Below, piece after piece: positions 54,073 to 63,457 of a stretch of 64,000 nucleotides of DNA; position 1 is the stretch's first letter, and each line of letters opens with the position of its first letter. The stretch is from Lithodes maja (lineage: Eukaryota > Arthropoda > Malacostraca > Decapoda > Lithodidae). The notes below the pieces were generated by a model. It saw only the letters and a program-made list of their open reading frames with translations, was not told the origin of the DNA and ran no database searches. A program made the translations under genes and the position numbers. The DNA lies in contig JBAKBP010007452.1 of the NCBI GenBank assembly GCA_037953745.1, forward strand, positions 1-64,000, read 5' to 3'.

Positions 54073-54557
54073 CCCTTATTTAGCGGGCTAGGTGGTCTAT
54101 TTGACCGTAGCGCCCAGCGTTTTTTTTTACCCTAAATAGGGTTGTTTCCGTGCTCATTTTCATGCCTAAATAAGACCCAGAGCGTAAAACAAGTATATAT
54201 CCCTGAAAGGGCGTAAACAGAGCTTTCCAATGACACCTGAACCATCCTTGTACGACCACTGGTTCTCTTGCAACGATCGTGCAACATGAGTGCAAAAACC
54301 CTGAAATAAGGTAATTTCCTTACATAATTCCCTGTGTAGCGAGTGAGGAGAGGGGGAGGAAGTTAGAATACAGTTCAGTACACCCGTGGTGGTCGTGGGG
54401 AGCGGTCATAAGGTTACTACGCTCGTCCCACTGCTCAGCTCCCTCTCTCAGCAACATTACGTGCTGAAAATGGTGCTCGACAGATGTCGTGCACCGCCAC
54501 ATAGTCCAAATTTATTTCACTCGACATATGTCGCACGCCGCGCGCCGCCAATAAGGG
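54073..54557 (+). mobile_element. Family U element, copy 2 (nested)
   Basis: TTAA at 54069-54072 precedes CCCTTATTTAGCGGGC; the right end AATAAGGGG has lost its TTAA. It matches U copy 1 at 15500-15960. Confidence 0.82.
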
Positions 54558-54752
54558 GATGTTCGTTTCCGTTAGTTTGGCAATTTTTCGATTTTTATTT
54601 TATTTTTATTTTTTTTTTATCAATATTAAGAACTTTCGTGCCCTTTAGGTGTCGATTCTATCCTGGCGAGTGATAGCGAGCCTCTAATTTTAGACAAATC
54701 CGGCCTTCGGCCGAGACATTTTTCTACCAAAAAATTTACAAATTTATCTTAA

Positions 54753-55241
54753 CCCTCTATTGGCGGCCCGCAACATAAGTCGAGTTAAATAAATTTGGAC
54801 TATGTAGCGGCGCGCGACATAGGTCGTGTGGCAATTTCAGCACGTAATGTTGCTGAGAGAGAGAGACAAGTGGTGGCAGGAGAGTAGCGAGCGTATGACT
54901 GCTCCAGACCACCGCGGCGGGCCTACTGACATGAATCCCACCCTCCTCCACCCTCTCACACTCGCTACATACTGAAATGTATGGGGAAAGTACCGAATTA
55001 CATGTTTTTTGCACTCGTGTTGCGCGGTTGTTGCAAGAAAACTAGCGGTCATACAAGGATCACAAGGATCGTTGTGGTGTCATTGGAAAGCTCTGTTTAT
55101 GCCCTTTCAGGGATAGATGCTAGTTTTACACTCTGGGTCTTATTTAGGCATGAAAATGATCACGTACACAGCCCTATTTTGGCTAAAAACACCCCGCTGG
55201 GCGGTACATATAAATAGACCGCCTAGCCCGCCAATAAGGTG
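54753..55241 (-). mobile_element. Family U element, copy 3 (nested, reverse)
   Basis: TTAA lies at 54749-54752 and 55242-55245; ends CCCTCTATTGGCGG and CCGCCAATAAGG are inverted. It is the reverse complement of U2 with moderate divergence. Confidence 0.86.
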
Positions 55242-55356
55242 TTAAAAGGGCGTCTAGGGGTGTTTTTCTAAGTTTGATGGAAGTCTAGCGAGGAAACTAA
55301 AAAAATAACAAATATATAAATATATAGACCAAAAACCAAGCACCTAGCCTCCTTAA

Positions 55357-55900
55357 CCCTCCAGCCCCGGCTATGTATTATATATATATTCCTCGAAATC
55401 CGGGTGTTTTGGCCGAAAAACGTCTAGGCTAGGCTACCGTATATTCGTTAATCAGACTGCTTCCCGCATTCCCGCGCATCCCCAAGCGTAGCTGTGTTAT
55501 TTACCTGTAGAATGGCATTAAGTAGAGCTCTCTAAGTCAACTGGTTGAGCTGTGATGATGATTTCATTGGAGATAACTTTATGGCCAAAACAGCCACTTT
55601 ACACCACTTTTCGATACTTAACAACAACATACAGGCACACAAGAACAAGCGACGCTCTCCTTCTTGTGGCCGGAGATGCGGAGCGTCGGTCCAGCCGGCT
55701 GTTGTTTACATGCGTCGGACCGACGCCGCGCACAGCAAGCTCACAGGCTGTGACGTCATGGGTGTTTAAGGGACCATCCGGGTTTCTGTTACATGCTTTT
55801 TTATGGGCGTTCAAGAGGCCATCCGTGGTGAGAGACCATACACGATCATACACGTAAATTATGGTAAAACCCTGCCAGGACACCAGAGGACAAACACATG

Positions 55901-55933
<33 letters not shown>

Positions 55934-57056
55934 CTTACTGACGCCGCCGATCGTCCTTCCCACGCCTCAACTGTCATTAGCGTCAGTAATGAAATAAAAG
56001 AAGCAAGAGAAGTATGTCTGTTTTATTGTATTCTGGCTAACACGAGTAAACTTAATTCAGTTTAGGAAGGTACTCTAGGAATCAAGGGTGTACACATGCT
56101 ACACAATATCTAGAAATACTTTTGGCTAGATAACCCTAAGGAATGCCGTCACTGTAGTAGAGTTAAGGGGCCCCACCTCCACTTTTTTCTCTTTCTTACC
56201 CTCTCTCTCTGGGTTGTATCCATTCGGGCCCATTCAGCCTACTGCTTTAAGAAGTTTACCCCAATCCAGGTGTAGATTTTTGCCTGGCGAGCGGGAGCGA
56301 GCCAACAAATTTGTGTTTGTTTGACAGCAGGCTAAATTTATACATTTTTCGATAGAAAAATGTCTTCGGCGAAACCGGATTTCTCCATACAATGCTGGCT
56401 GGCTATCGCTTGCCAGGAAGAAATCGACATCTGAATCGGGATAAACGTATTCAAACAGTAGGCTGAATGGGGCTGAATGGATACAAGCCAAAGAAAGAGA
56501 GAAAAGGAGAGAAAACAAAGCAGGTCACCCCCTTAAAACATTCCAATGAAATGGAGTGTTTTTTTAGAAGGGTGTACCCTCTCACCACGGAAGGGCTCTT
56601 GAACGCCCATAAAAAAGCATATAACAGGTACCCGGAAGGCCTCTTGAACGCCCAGTGGTTGAAAGCCTGTGAGCTTCGTGTGCGAGGCGTCGGTCCGACG
56701 CATGTAAACAAGAGCCGGCTGGACCGACGCCCCGCATCTCCGGCCACAAGAAGGAGAGCGTCGCTTGTTCGTGTGTGCCTGTATGTTGTTGTTAAGTATC
56801 GAAAAGTGGTGTAAAGTGGCTGTTTTGGCCATAAAGTTATCTCCAATGAAATCATCATCACAGCTCAACCAGTTGACTTAGAGAGCTCTACTTAATGCCA
56901 TTCTACAGGTAAATAACACAGCTACGCTTGGGGATGCGCGGGAATGCGGGAAGCAGTCTGATTAACGAATATACGGTAGCCTAGCCTAGACGTTTTTCGG
57001 CCAAAACACCCGGGTTTCGAGGAATATATATATAATACATAGCCGGGGCTGGAGGG
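55357..57056. mobile_element. Family T element with about 480-bp terminal inverted repeats
   Basis: Arms 55357-55843 and 56578-57056 are reverse complements at high identity, ending CCCTCCAGCCCCGGCTATGT on both sides. The left TTAA (55353-55356) is shared with X copy 6. The centre holds an (AT)n run (55903-55930), unassigned DNA and Y copy 6 (56167-56532). No transposase is visible. Confidence 0.83.
56167..56532 (-). mobile_element. Family Y TTAA element, copy 6 (nested in T)
   Basis: TTAA lies at 56163-56166 and 56533-56536. It starts GGGGCCCCACC and ends GGTCACCCCC. One hairpin arm is mutated (GGCGAAACCGG). Confidence 0.85.
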
Positions 57057-57098
57057 ATATTAAATCGCTGCCTAAAGGAAGGAGTGACATGTTTTTAA

Positions 57099-57295
57099 CC
57101 CTGTACAAACGACGTCTTTTTAAATATATTCTGGTTATATTTAGATGATTTTGTGCAGTTTAGGAAGGATCTCTAGTAACTATAACTACCATTTTAATCA
57201 ACCCTTTTAACTACCACAGACCCTTCCTAAGCTGCACACAATCATCTTAATATAGCTAAGACAAAACTACAAAGACGTTGCCGGTACAGAAAGGG
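57099..57295. mobile_element. Family V TTAA MITE, copy 5
   Basis: TTAA lies at 57095-57098 and 57296-57299; ends CCCTGTACAAACGACGTC and GACGTTGCCGGTACAGAAAGGG are imperfectly inverted. Confidence 0.8.
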
Positions 57296-57439
57296 TTAAA
57301 TGTCTGTGGTGGGGTACTGGGGGTGGCTGGAGGAGGAAGTTATTATGATAATGAGGTTAATGGCTTTTATTGAACTCGTAAACTGCTCTATTGTGGTGGT
57401 AGATATAAGTATTTCCCTTATACTATTCCGAGAACTCTT

Positions 57440-57545
57440 TCACTTTCAACACTTCTTCTTCTTCTTCTTCTTCTTCCTATTCCTCCTCTTCCTATTCCTC
57501 CTCTTCCTATTCCTCCTCTTCCTCTTCTTCTTCTTCTTATTTTTA
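57440..57545. repeat. Pyrimidine-rich simple repeat
   Basis: (CTT)n and CCTATTCCTCCTCTT units. Confidence 0.93.
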
Positions 57546-57954
57546 TGAATTAGAGACCGCTAATAGATGTATGGGTTTTGTTTTCATTGAGTATATTTAC
57601 CTTCCTCTATTATGCTATGACTACAGGATTTGATAAGAGGACTGCTACATTACAGTATAATCATCTTTAACACAAATTGTTGTTTTTATTCCTCATTTTT
57701 AGAGTTTCTCAAAGTTCTGAATTTCTCTCATGTCTCCATGTATTTTTATAAGCACCCTTATTAGGTGTTTAGTATTTTCTACTGCAGATAGCTACGGAGG
57801 GTTGGGACTGGGAATCCTACCATCAAGTATAACTGCTCACTAATTAATCAACAAGTTCCTCTTATGATATTTTCTACTATGCTGTTCTCAGAATATGTAT
57901 CCTGTGTAGTTTTTGTTTTGTTTTTGTCAATAAATATGTTGTCCTTCCTGTGCT

Positions 57955-58245
57955 TCAGCCCAGCCTGACCTTTTTTCTTCCACTCAGCAGCATTTTAGCA
58001 TCGACTTTCCACAACAAAAACATCCAAAGTCCAGCCTGACCTTTTTTCTACCCATCCTGACCTTTTTCTTCCAGGCCTGACCTTTTTTCTTCCCAGCATG
58101 ACCTTTTTTTCTTCTAATCCTGATATTTGTCTTCCCAGCCTGACCTATTTCTTCCAGGCCAGACCTTTTATCTTCCCAGCCTAACCTTTTTCTTCTAATC
58201 TTGTTTTTTTATTCCCATCCTGACCTTTTTTCTTCCTCTCTTCAA
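57955..58245. repeat. About 20-bp pyrimidine-rich minisatellite
   Basis: The unit CAGCCTGACCTTTTTTCTTC repeats about 12 times, degenerate, ending within 20 bp of the donor of the FTP first exon. Confidence 0.88.
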
Positions 58246-58264
58246 TATATCAACATCGACTTAC

Positions 58265-58477
58265 CACAACAAGAGCGCCCGAAGTCCAGCCTGACGAGTT
58301 GCACCATGTAGGGTTCGAGGAGGTTGACGTACCACCATGGCTGGGCCTCGGGGTTGGTGAGGGTGCAGGTCTCCGGGGTGAAGGTGGCCGAGCTTGACCC
58401 GTCCACCGCCCGCTGAGGAATCCCGGTCTCCGCTACTGACGACTGCATGGGGGCCTTACCAGCGGCCACGTTTAGGA
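58265..58477 (-). CDS. fw: FTP/fucolectin-like domain, first half, exon of the furrowed-like gene
   Basis: This 213-base minus-strand exon has acceptor CCTCTTCCGCAG and donor TTGTG|GTAAGTC, phase 1 on both sides. It encodes LNVAAGKAPMQSS, IPQRAVDGSSSATFTPETC, PWWYVNLLEPYMV and LVRLDFGRSCCG. These are hallmarks of the N-terminal half of an F-type-lectin-like domain: the NVAxGK opening, the AVDG calcium-site region, the PWW.V.L strand and the vicinal Cys-Cys. Upstream exons with the signal peptide must exist to the right; none is visible to 64000. Confidence 0.93.
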
Positions 58478-58479
58478 CT

Positions 58480-58728
58480 GCGGAAGAGGGAAAAAACAGA
58501 CATTAATAAGGGGAGTTAGTTGTTTTTTCTAAGAGGGGATAAACAGACAATAATAAGGGGAGTTAGTTGTTTTTTCTAAGAGGGGAAAACAGACATTAAT
58601 AAGGGGAGTTAGTTGTTTTTTCTAAGAGGGGAAAACAGACATTAATAAGGGGAGTTAGTTGCTATTTCTTTGGACCCCCTTCTCCCTTATGTATAGCCCC
58701 ATTAGTTTTGAAATGTTATGTCTTTCCC
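58480..58728. repeat. About 46-bp tandem repeat built from intron plus X left-end sequence
   Basis: AACAGACATTAATAAGGGGA plus GTTAGTTGTTTTTTCTAAGAGG repeats four times. The last unit runs on into X-type sequence (TTTGGACCCCCTTCTCCC, 58670-58727). Confidence 0.85.
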
Positions 58729-58765
58729 GGCGGCCATATGTTCAGGACTGTGAAGGTAAGAAAAC
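58729..58765 (-). pseudogene. Relic copy of the FTP first-exon 5' edge and acceptor
   Basis: The minus strand reads CCTTCACAG|TCCTGAACATATGGCCGCCGG, matching the true edge CTTCCGCAG|TCCTAAACGTGGCCGCTGG about 252 bp away. Confidence 0.65.
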
Positions 58766-58980
58766 ATTATAGATACACATAAAACACACATACATATTAT
58801 AGATACACATAAAACACCCATACACATAAAACACACATACACATAAAACACCCATACACATAAACACACATACATATTATAGATACACATAAAACACCCA
58901 TACACATAAAACACACATACACATAAAACACCCATACACATAAAACACACATACACATAAAACACACATACATATTACAT
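58766..58980. repeat. 16-bp minisatellite (ACACATAAAACACCCA type)
   Basis: Short units alternate ACACATAAAACACACA and ACACATAAAACACCCA. Frames here are repeat artefacts. Confidence 0.92.
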
Positions 58981-59033
58981 AATATAGTAAAGGTGATGGT
59001 AATGATAGTCAACTTAGTGTTAAGGGGAGGTTT

Positions 59034-59351
59034 TTAGTTTGGTCCCTAGATATCGTTCAAGCTTAAGATTACACCCCCTTGAGCCCCTTTCGAGATAAAT
59101 TTGTACATTTTTCGGTAGAAAAATGTCCCGGCAGAAAGCCGGTTCCTCTTAAATTACAGGCTCGCTATCGCTCGCCAGGATAAAATCGACACCTAAATGG
59201 CACGAAAGGTCTTAAAATTTACAAAAATGGGTTGAAAGTTCTTAAAATCGTCAAAATAATGGGGCAAACGTCTTAAAATTAGAAAAACAATGAGGCTAAA
59301 CATGAGGGGAGAAAGGAGTCAAGAAAAAAATCCCTCAGTTGAATTCTCCCC
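59034..59351 (-). mobile_element. Family X TTAA element, copy 7
   Basis: TTAA lies at 59030-59033 and 59352-59355; GGCTCGCTATCGCTCGCC lies at 59159-59176 and CCCGGCAGAAAGCCGG-type hairpin sequence near 59126. Confidence 0.85.
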
Positions 59352-59356
59352 TTAAC

Positions 59357-59415
59357 TGCCTTGATGGTGTAATGGTTAGAGTGTGTTGAATCCCGGTGGA
59401 TCACATGCTTGCTTT
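59357..59415 (+). repeat. SINE head fragment
   Basis: GCCTTGATGGTGTAATGGTTA followed by a shortened TTGAATCCCGGTGGATCA B-box part, matching 14465-14562 on the other strand. Confidence 0.6.
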
Positions 59416-59465
59416 CATTCATTTCATTGGGAGGTGTTTGGTGTTGGAGTGAAATAAACCAATAG

Positions 59466-60362
59466 AGAATATATATATAAAACACCCATAAATAATATAT
59501 ATATAAAACACCCATAATAATATATATATATAAAACACCCTTAAATAATATATATATAAAACACCCACAAATAATATATATGTATAAAACACCCATAAAT
59601 AATATATATATAAAACACCCATAAATAATATATATATAAAACACCCATAAATTATATATATATAAAACACCCATAAATAATATATATATATAAAACACCC
59701 ATAAATAATATATATATAAAACACCCATAAATAATATATATATATATAAAACACCCATAAATAATATATATATAAAACACCCATAAATAATATATATATA
59801 AAACACCCATAAATAATATATATATAAAACACCCATAAATAATATATATATAAAACACCCATAAATAATATATATATAAAACACCCATAAATAATATATA
59901 TATATAAAACACCCATAAATAATATATATATAAAACACCCATAAATAATATATATATATATAAAACACCCATAAATAATATATATATAAAACACCCATAA
60001 ATAATATATATATAAAACACCCATAAATAATATATATATAAAACACCCATAAATAATATATATATAAAACACCCATAAATAATATATATATAAAACACCC
60101 ATAAATAATATATATATATAAAACACCCATAAATAATATACTGTATATATAAAACACCCATAAATAATATATATATAAAACACCCATAAATAATATATAT
60201 ATAAAACACCCATAAATAATATATAATATAATATAAAACACCCATAAATAATATATATATAAAACACCCATAAATAATATATATATATAAAACACCCATA
60301 AATATAATATATATATAAAACAACCATAAATAATATATATATAAAACACCCATAAATAATAC
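59466..60362. repeat. 26-bp AT-rich minisatellite, about 34 units
   Basis: The unit AAAACACCCATAAATAATAT plus a TATATAT run repeats, varying mainly in TA-run length. The long hydrophobic frames on the minus strand come from this array. Confidence 0.96.
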
Positions 60363-60445
60363 AGTAAAATTAATGGTAATGATAGTAAAAGTAGTAATAC
60401 CATTGGTGATCACTCTAAACCTATTAGCATTATGTCATAGTAAAT

Positions 60446-60596
60446 GCAATTTAGGAGGGACCAGCCTTCAGCTGGGAAATTTTTCTACCGAAAAATGTAC
60501 AAATATATCTAGAAGGGGGATCTCGGGGATTCTTTTTTTTTTTTTTTTTTTTTTTTTTTTAGTTTGCTGGAGGTCTAGGGAGGAAGCTAAAATATG
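60446..60596 (+). mobile_element. Family X right-hand fragment, copy 8
   Basis: The hairpin region reads CCAGCCTTCAGCTGG (both arms changed), followed by TTTTTCTACCGAAAAA, a T run and GGAGGTCTAGGGAGGAAGC. Confidence 0.72.
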
Positions 60597-60649
60597 TGCT
60601 TTCATTAATTTCTTTGGAGGTGTTTGGTGTTGTGGTGAAATTAATAGAA

Positions 60650-60835
60650 TATAGATAATAATAAATAAATATATAAATTAATAGAATATAGATAATAATA
60701 AATAAATATATAAATTAATATAATATAATATAATAATAAATAAATATATAAATTAATAGAATATAATATAATAATAAATAAATATATAAATTAATAGAAT
60801 ATAGATAATAATAAATAAATATATAAATCGACCCA
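60650..60835. repeat. About 37-bp AT-rich tandem repeat
   Basis: ATTAATAGAATATAGATAAT plus AATAAATAAATATATAA units, about five copies. Confidence 0.9.
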
Positions 60836-61013
60836 TAAATACATCCTTCCCCCCATAACCAAACCAAGGACAAGCGGATAAATGAAGGTTAGTGATGATG
60901 ATAATGGCACTAACACAATTACTGAAGGCACAGCCCATGTCGCCGGAAGGATGGGGAGTCAGACATTCACACAGAAAGATGTTATTTCGCATCTACTTTG
61001 ATTTATCTCTTAA

Positions 61014-61384
61014 GGGGGGTCACCCGCTTTTTTATATTTCTCTCCTTTTCTCTCTTTCCCTGGCTTGTATCCATTCGCCCCCATTCAGCCAACGGTTTTA
61101 AGACGTTTATTCCCATCCAGGTGTCGATTTTTTCCTAGCGAGCGAAAAAGAGCCAGCATTGAATGGAGAAATCCGGCTTCGCCGGAGAAATTTTTCTATC
61201 GAAAAATGTACAAATTTACCTTGCTGTAAAACAAATATATATATATGCTGGCTCGCTACCGCTCGCCAGGAAAATATTGGCACCTGGATGGGGGTAAACG
61301 TCTTAAAACAGTAGGCTGAATGGGGCCGAATGAATATAACCCAGAGAGAGGGAGAAAGAGAAAAAAAAAACGAGGTGGGCTCCC
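61014..61384 (+). mobile_element. Family Y TTAA element, copy 7
   Basis: TTAA lies at 61010-61013 and 61385-61388. It starts GGGGGGTCACCCG and ends GGTGGGCTCCC, with the CCGGCTTCGCCGG hairpin intact. Confidence 0.88.
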
Positions 61385-61388
61385 TTAA

Positions 61389-61851
61389 GCTTTGCTCAGA
61401 AAGATGTAAATGTATCTTGTAAACAAATACATACATTAATCAACTCTGCGTAAGCAGAGTTTGGTATCCCCCCCCCCCCCCCTAATACTAAGAAACATAT
61501 AGAGACGTAGAAAAAAAGCAGGTAGAGTGGCAAAATGACAGAAGGATAGAGAGAAATGCAAAACAAAAGAGGAAAAATTAAGAAATAAGACTGTCTTGAT
61601 ATCGTAAAGTGCGCGGAATTTCGATGTGAGTATCCTAGGTTCGAGTCCTTGAAGTGCCACATGTATTTGTTGATTTCATTAATCGAGTTTAGAGGTGAAG
61701 TTGGCTAGTGGATAAAACATAATAATATAGAAGAATAATGACATGGATGGAGAAGCACAGTAGCAGAAAATCAGCGAACCAGAAATTCAAGAACATTTGA
61801 ATAGGTTGACTTCCATTACGTGCTGCTAGCACTGTCAGTCTACCATATTAT
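61389..61851. other. Intergenic or intron DNA with SINE head
   Basis: A SINE head lies at 61600-61690 (TAGGTTCGAGTCCTTG B box). A C run lies at 61470-61482. No other feature. Confidence 0.5.
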
Positions 61852-61855
61852 TTAA

Positions 61856-61885
61856 GGGGAGGCAGACCGTTTGTTTGGTCTATTA
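61856..61885 (+). mobile_element. Family X left-end fragment, copy 9
   Basis: TTAA (61852-61855) is followed by GGGGAGGCAGACCGTTTG, then X sequence stops and the piggyBac-like end begins. Confidence 0.6.
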
Positions 61886-61886
61886 C

Positions 61887-61964
61887 CCTTCGACCCCGGG
61901 TGGTACAAGTGTGTACCATTATGGTTTGACCCGAGGAACCCGGGTGGTACACCACTGTACCATT
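61887..61964 (+). repeat. piggyBac-like left end with two subterminal repeats
   Basis: CCCTTCGACCCCGGGTGG starts the block. CCCGGGTGGTACA then a short spacer then TGTACCATT occurs twice (61894-61920 and 61938-61964). Each contains the near-palindrome TGGTACA-TGTACCA, which suits a protein-binding site. The right-hand end is not identified in the window. Confidence 0.5.
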
Positions 61965-61984
61965 GCTTGCGTGTGTGCTTTCGA

Positions 61985-63457
61985 ATGGCGCGGGTAAAAA
62001 TTGCGTCCCGTGGTCACCAGGCGTCGCTAGGCGACGCCACCAGACAGCATGTACGCCACCAAAACAGTCTCTACCCTGCCGCCAACATGGATACTAGCCC
62101 AAAAAGTTATTCCCTTGTGTCCGATTCTACGCTCCCTTCGACGCCTGCCCATGTTCGTCGCGCCCTAACGCAAAGGCACGTACAAGATGCGTTGACTCCC
62201 GGAGGTATTGAGATAGCTTTGAGGAGTTATGAACGTGGTGAAGGCAAAAAGAGTGTTGATGACTTGGGTAGTGATAGCTCCGAGTCTTATCAGTCTCACT
62301 ATAGTGAAGATTTTGACGATCTAGACGAAATCCATGAAAGATACGCGCTTTTTATTGGATTTGACCATGACGATGAAAGTGATGATAGTGAGGCTGAGCG
62401 GGAGGCTGAGGTTGACCCGCCATTGTCTTCCTTATCTACCCAAGCCACCCAAGTTGCCCCAGGCTCCCGCCATTCTTCCCCACCACCACCAGCACTCCCT
62501 AGGGTTGAGGACCCCCCACTTTCGGCCTATTTACCCCCTATTTCCCCCGAGAGGAGACATACTACTAAAGAAAAGGGAAAAGGGATAAAATATGTTAAAA
62601 AAGGAGCTACAAGTAGGCGCTCTTTGTTCGAGGCTCCCGCGGCTTCCACCCCTGCCGCTCCCAGCCATACGCCCCCGCAAGTTTCCCCAGGGTCCACCCC
62701 ACCTCTCCAGCCTACAACAGAGGTTCCTGATGATGTGTTCGACCTCGCATCCATAGCTGCACCTACAGACACTGAACCAGTGCTGTCTATGACTCGTCGT
62801 AGGCCAAGGAGCCCCGAACCTCTGCATGAAGATGACAGAGCCTTACCTGCCACTCCTTCCCCACCTCGCCGACCTACACGCCGCCCACGCATCATTCGTT
62901 CCCCGCGAGATTATGAGGGGGGCTCTGAAGATGAAGGGCACCTCACAGATGACTCTGGCCATGATTACCTGGGTCCACCGTCAGGGCAAGATGACGGCTC
63001 TGACGACAACGACGATGACGACGACTTTATGGATATCGACGACCCTCAACCTAGACGCTTTGCCCAGGGCCGTCGTGCTCCTGGCCGCCCTGGCCGCCGG
63101 GCTGGCCGCCGGGCTGGGCCTGGGCGCCGTCGCGCTCCTGGCCGCCCTAGGGTGCGCGCCGCCAACGTTCGTGGGCGTGCTGCCCCCGCTGTAGCTCCAC
63201 AGAGGGCAGTGGCACAACCTGGGCGCCCCGTTCAGGACCGCATGCAGTGTGCACAGTATCTAAATGTGCACAAGCTCGGTTACCTGCCTCTGGAACGAGA
63301 TGGAGTCACCATTAGCAGAAGGCAGTGCCATGTCTGCTGGAACAGCCAGGTGAGGCCGAGGAAGCAGAAAAAGACCACCATGCAGTGTGTGGAGTGCCAG
63401 CTGTCACTATGTACTATACCGTGCTTTGCTGAATACCACACCAAGCAGGAGTACTAA
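61985..63457 (+). CDS. piggyBac-related protein: acidic/AT-hook-like region plus cysteine-rich domain, no DDE core
   Basis: This intact frame is 490 residues from the ATG at 61985. The ATG at 62087 (CAACATGG, better start context, 456 residues, MDTSPKSY) may be the true start. Counting from 61985, it has an acidic Ser/Asp-rich part (about 85-150), a Pro/Ser-rich part, an Asp run (DDGSDDNDDDDDFMDIDD, about 335-360), an Arg/Gly/Pro-rich part with AT-hook-like GRP cores (about 365-410), and a C-terminal CHVC / CVEC / LCTIPCFAEYHT zinc-binding pattern (about 440-485). That last pattern is the piggyBac transposase cysteine-rich domain, which binds transposon ends. The roughly 350-residue DDE domain expected before it is absent. 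It could be a deletion derivative, a DNA-binding regulator of related elements, or a domesticated gene. Catalysis is excluded by what is visible. Confidence 0.75.
   Translation: MARVKIASRGHQASLGDATRQHVRHQNSLYPAANMDTSPKSYSLVSDSTLPSTPAHVRRALTQRHVQDALTPGGIEIALRSYERGEGKKSVDDLGSDSSESYQSHYSEDFDDLDEIHERYALFIGFDHDDESDDSEAEREAEVDPPLSSLSTQATQVAPGSRHSSPPPPALPRVEDPPLSAYLPPISPERRHTTKEKGKGIKYVKKGATSRRSLFEAPAASTPAAPSHTPPQVSPGSTPPLQPTTEVPDDVFDLASIAAPTDTEPVLSMTRRRPRSPEPLHEDDRALPATPSPPRRPTRRPRIIRSPRDYEGGSEDEGHLTDDSGHDYLGPPSGQDDGSDDNDDDDDFMDIDDPQPRRFAQGRRAPGRPGRRAGRRAGPGRRRAPGRPRVRAANVRGRAAPAVAPQRAVAQPGRPVQDRMQCAQYLNVHKLGYLPLERDGVTISRRQCHVCWNSQVRPRKQKKTTMQCVECQLSLCTIPCFAEYHTKQEY

Larger units (their letters stand above)
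54004..55352 (+). mobile_element. Family X TTAA element, copy 6, carrying two U insertions
   Basis: X sequence occurs in three pieces: 54004-54072, 54558-54752 and 55242-55352. TTAA lies at 54000-54003 and 55353-55356. U copies 2 and 3 separate the pieces. Confidence 0.83.
31251..58477 (-). other. fw: furrowed-like selectin-type receptor gene (span of exons in window)
   Basis: Eight secure exons and one candidate exon on the minus strand encode 581 residues of a cell-surface protein: FTP/fucolectin-like domain, C-type lectin domain, two CCP modules, a low-complexity linker, one transmembrane helix and a candidate short tail. Every secure junction joins in phase (1-1, 1-0, 0-2, 2-1, 1-1, 1-1, 1-1, 1-2). 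The domain order is that of Drosophila furrowed and its close paralogue, lectin-like membrane proteins of the sensory/planar-polarity context; orthology versus paralogy was not resolved. Drosophila furrowed has many more CCPs; I found only two here. Introns reach about 9.8 kb (38946-48727) and hold nearly all the repeats. The signal-peptide exon and promoter are beyond 58477. Confidence 0.85.

Noticed and set aside
55545..56868. Frames of 70-136 codons repeated on both sides
   Set aside because: They lie in the two inverted arms of the T element and share no known domain; arm similarity alone explains the duplication.
59279..60413. Hydrophobic, membrane-like frames of 250-370 codons
   Set aside because: They read through a 26-bp AT-rich array; the apparent membrane segments are translated TATATA.
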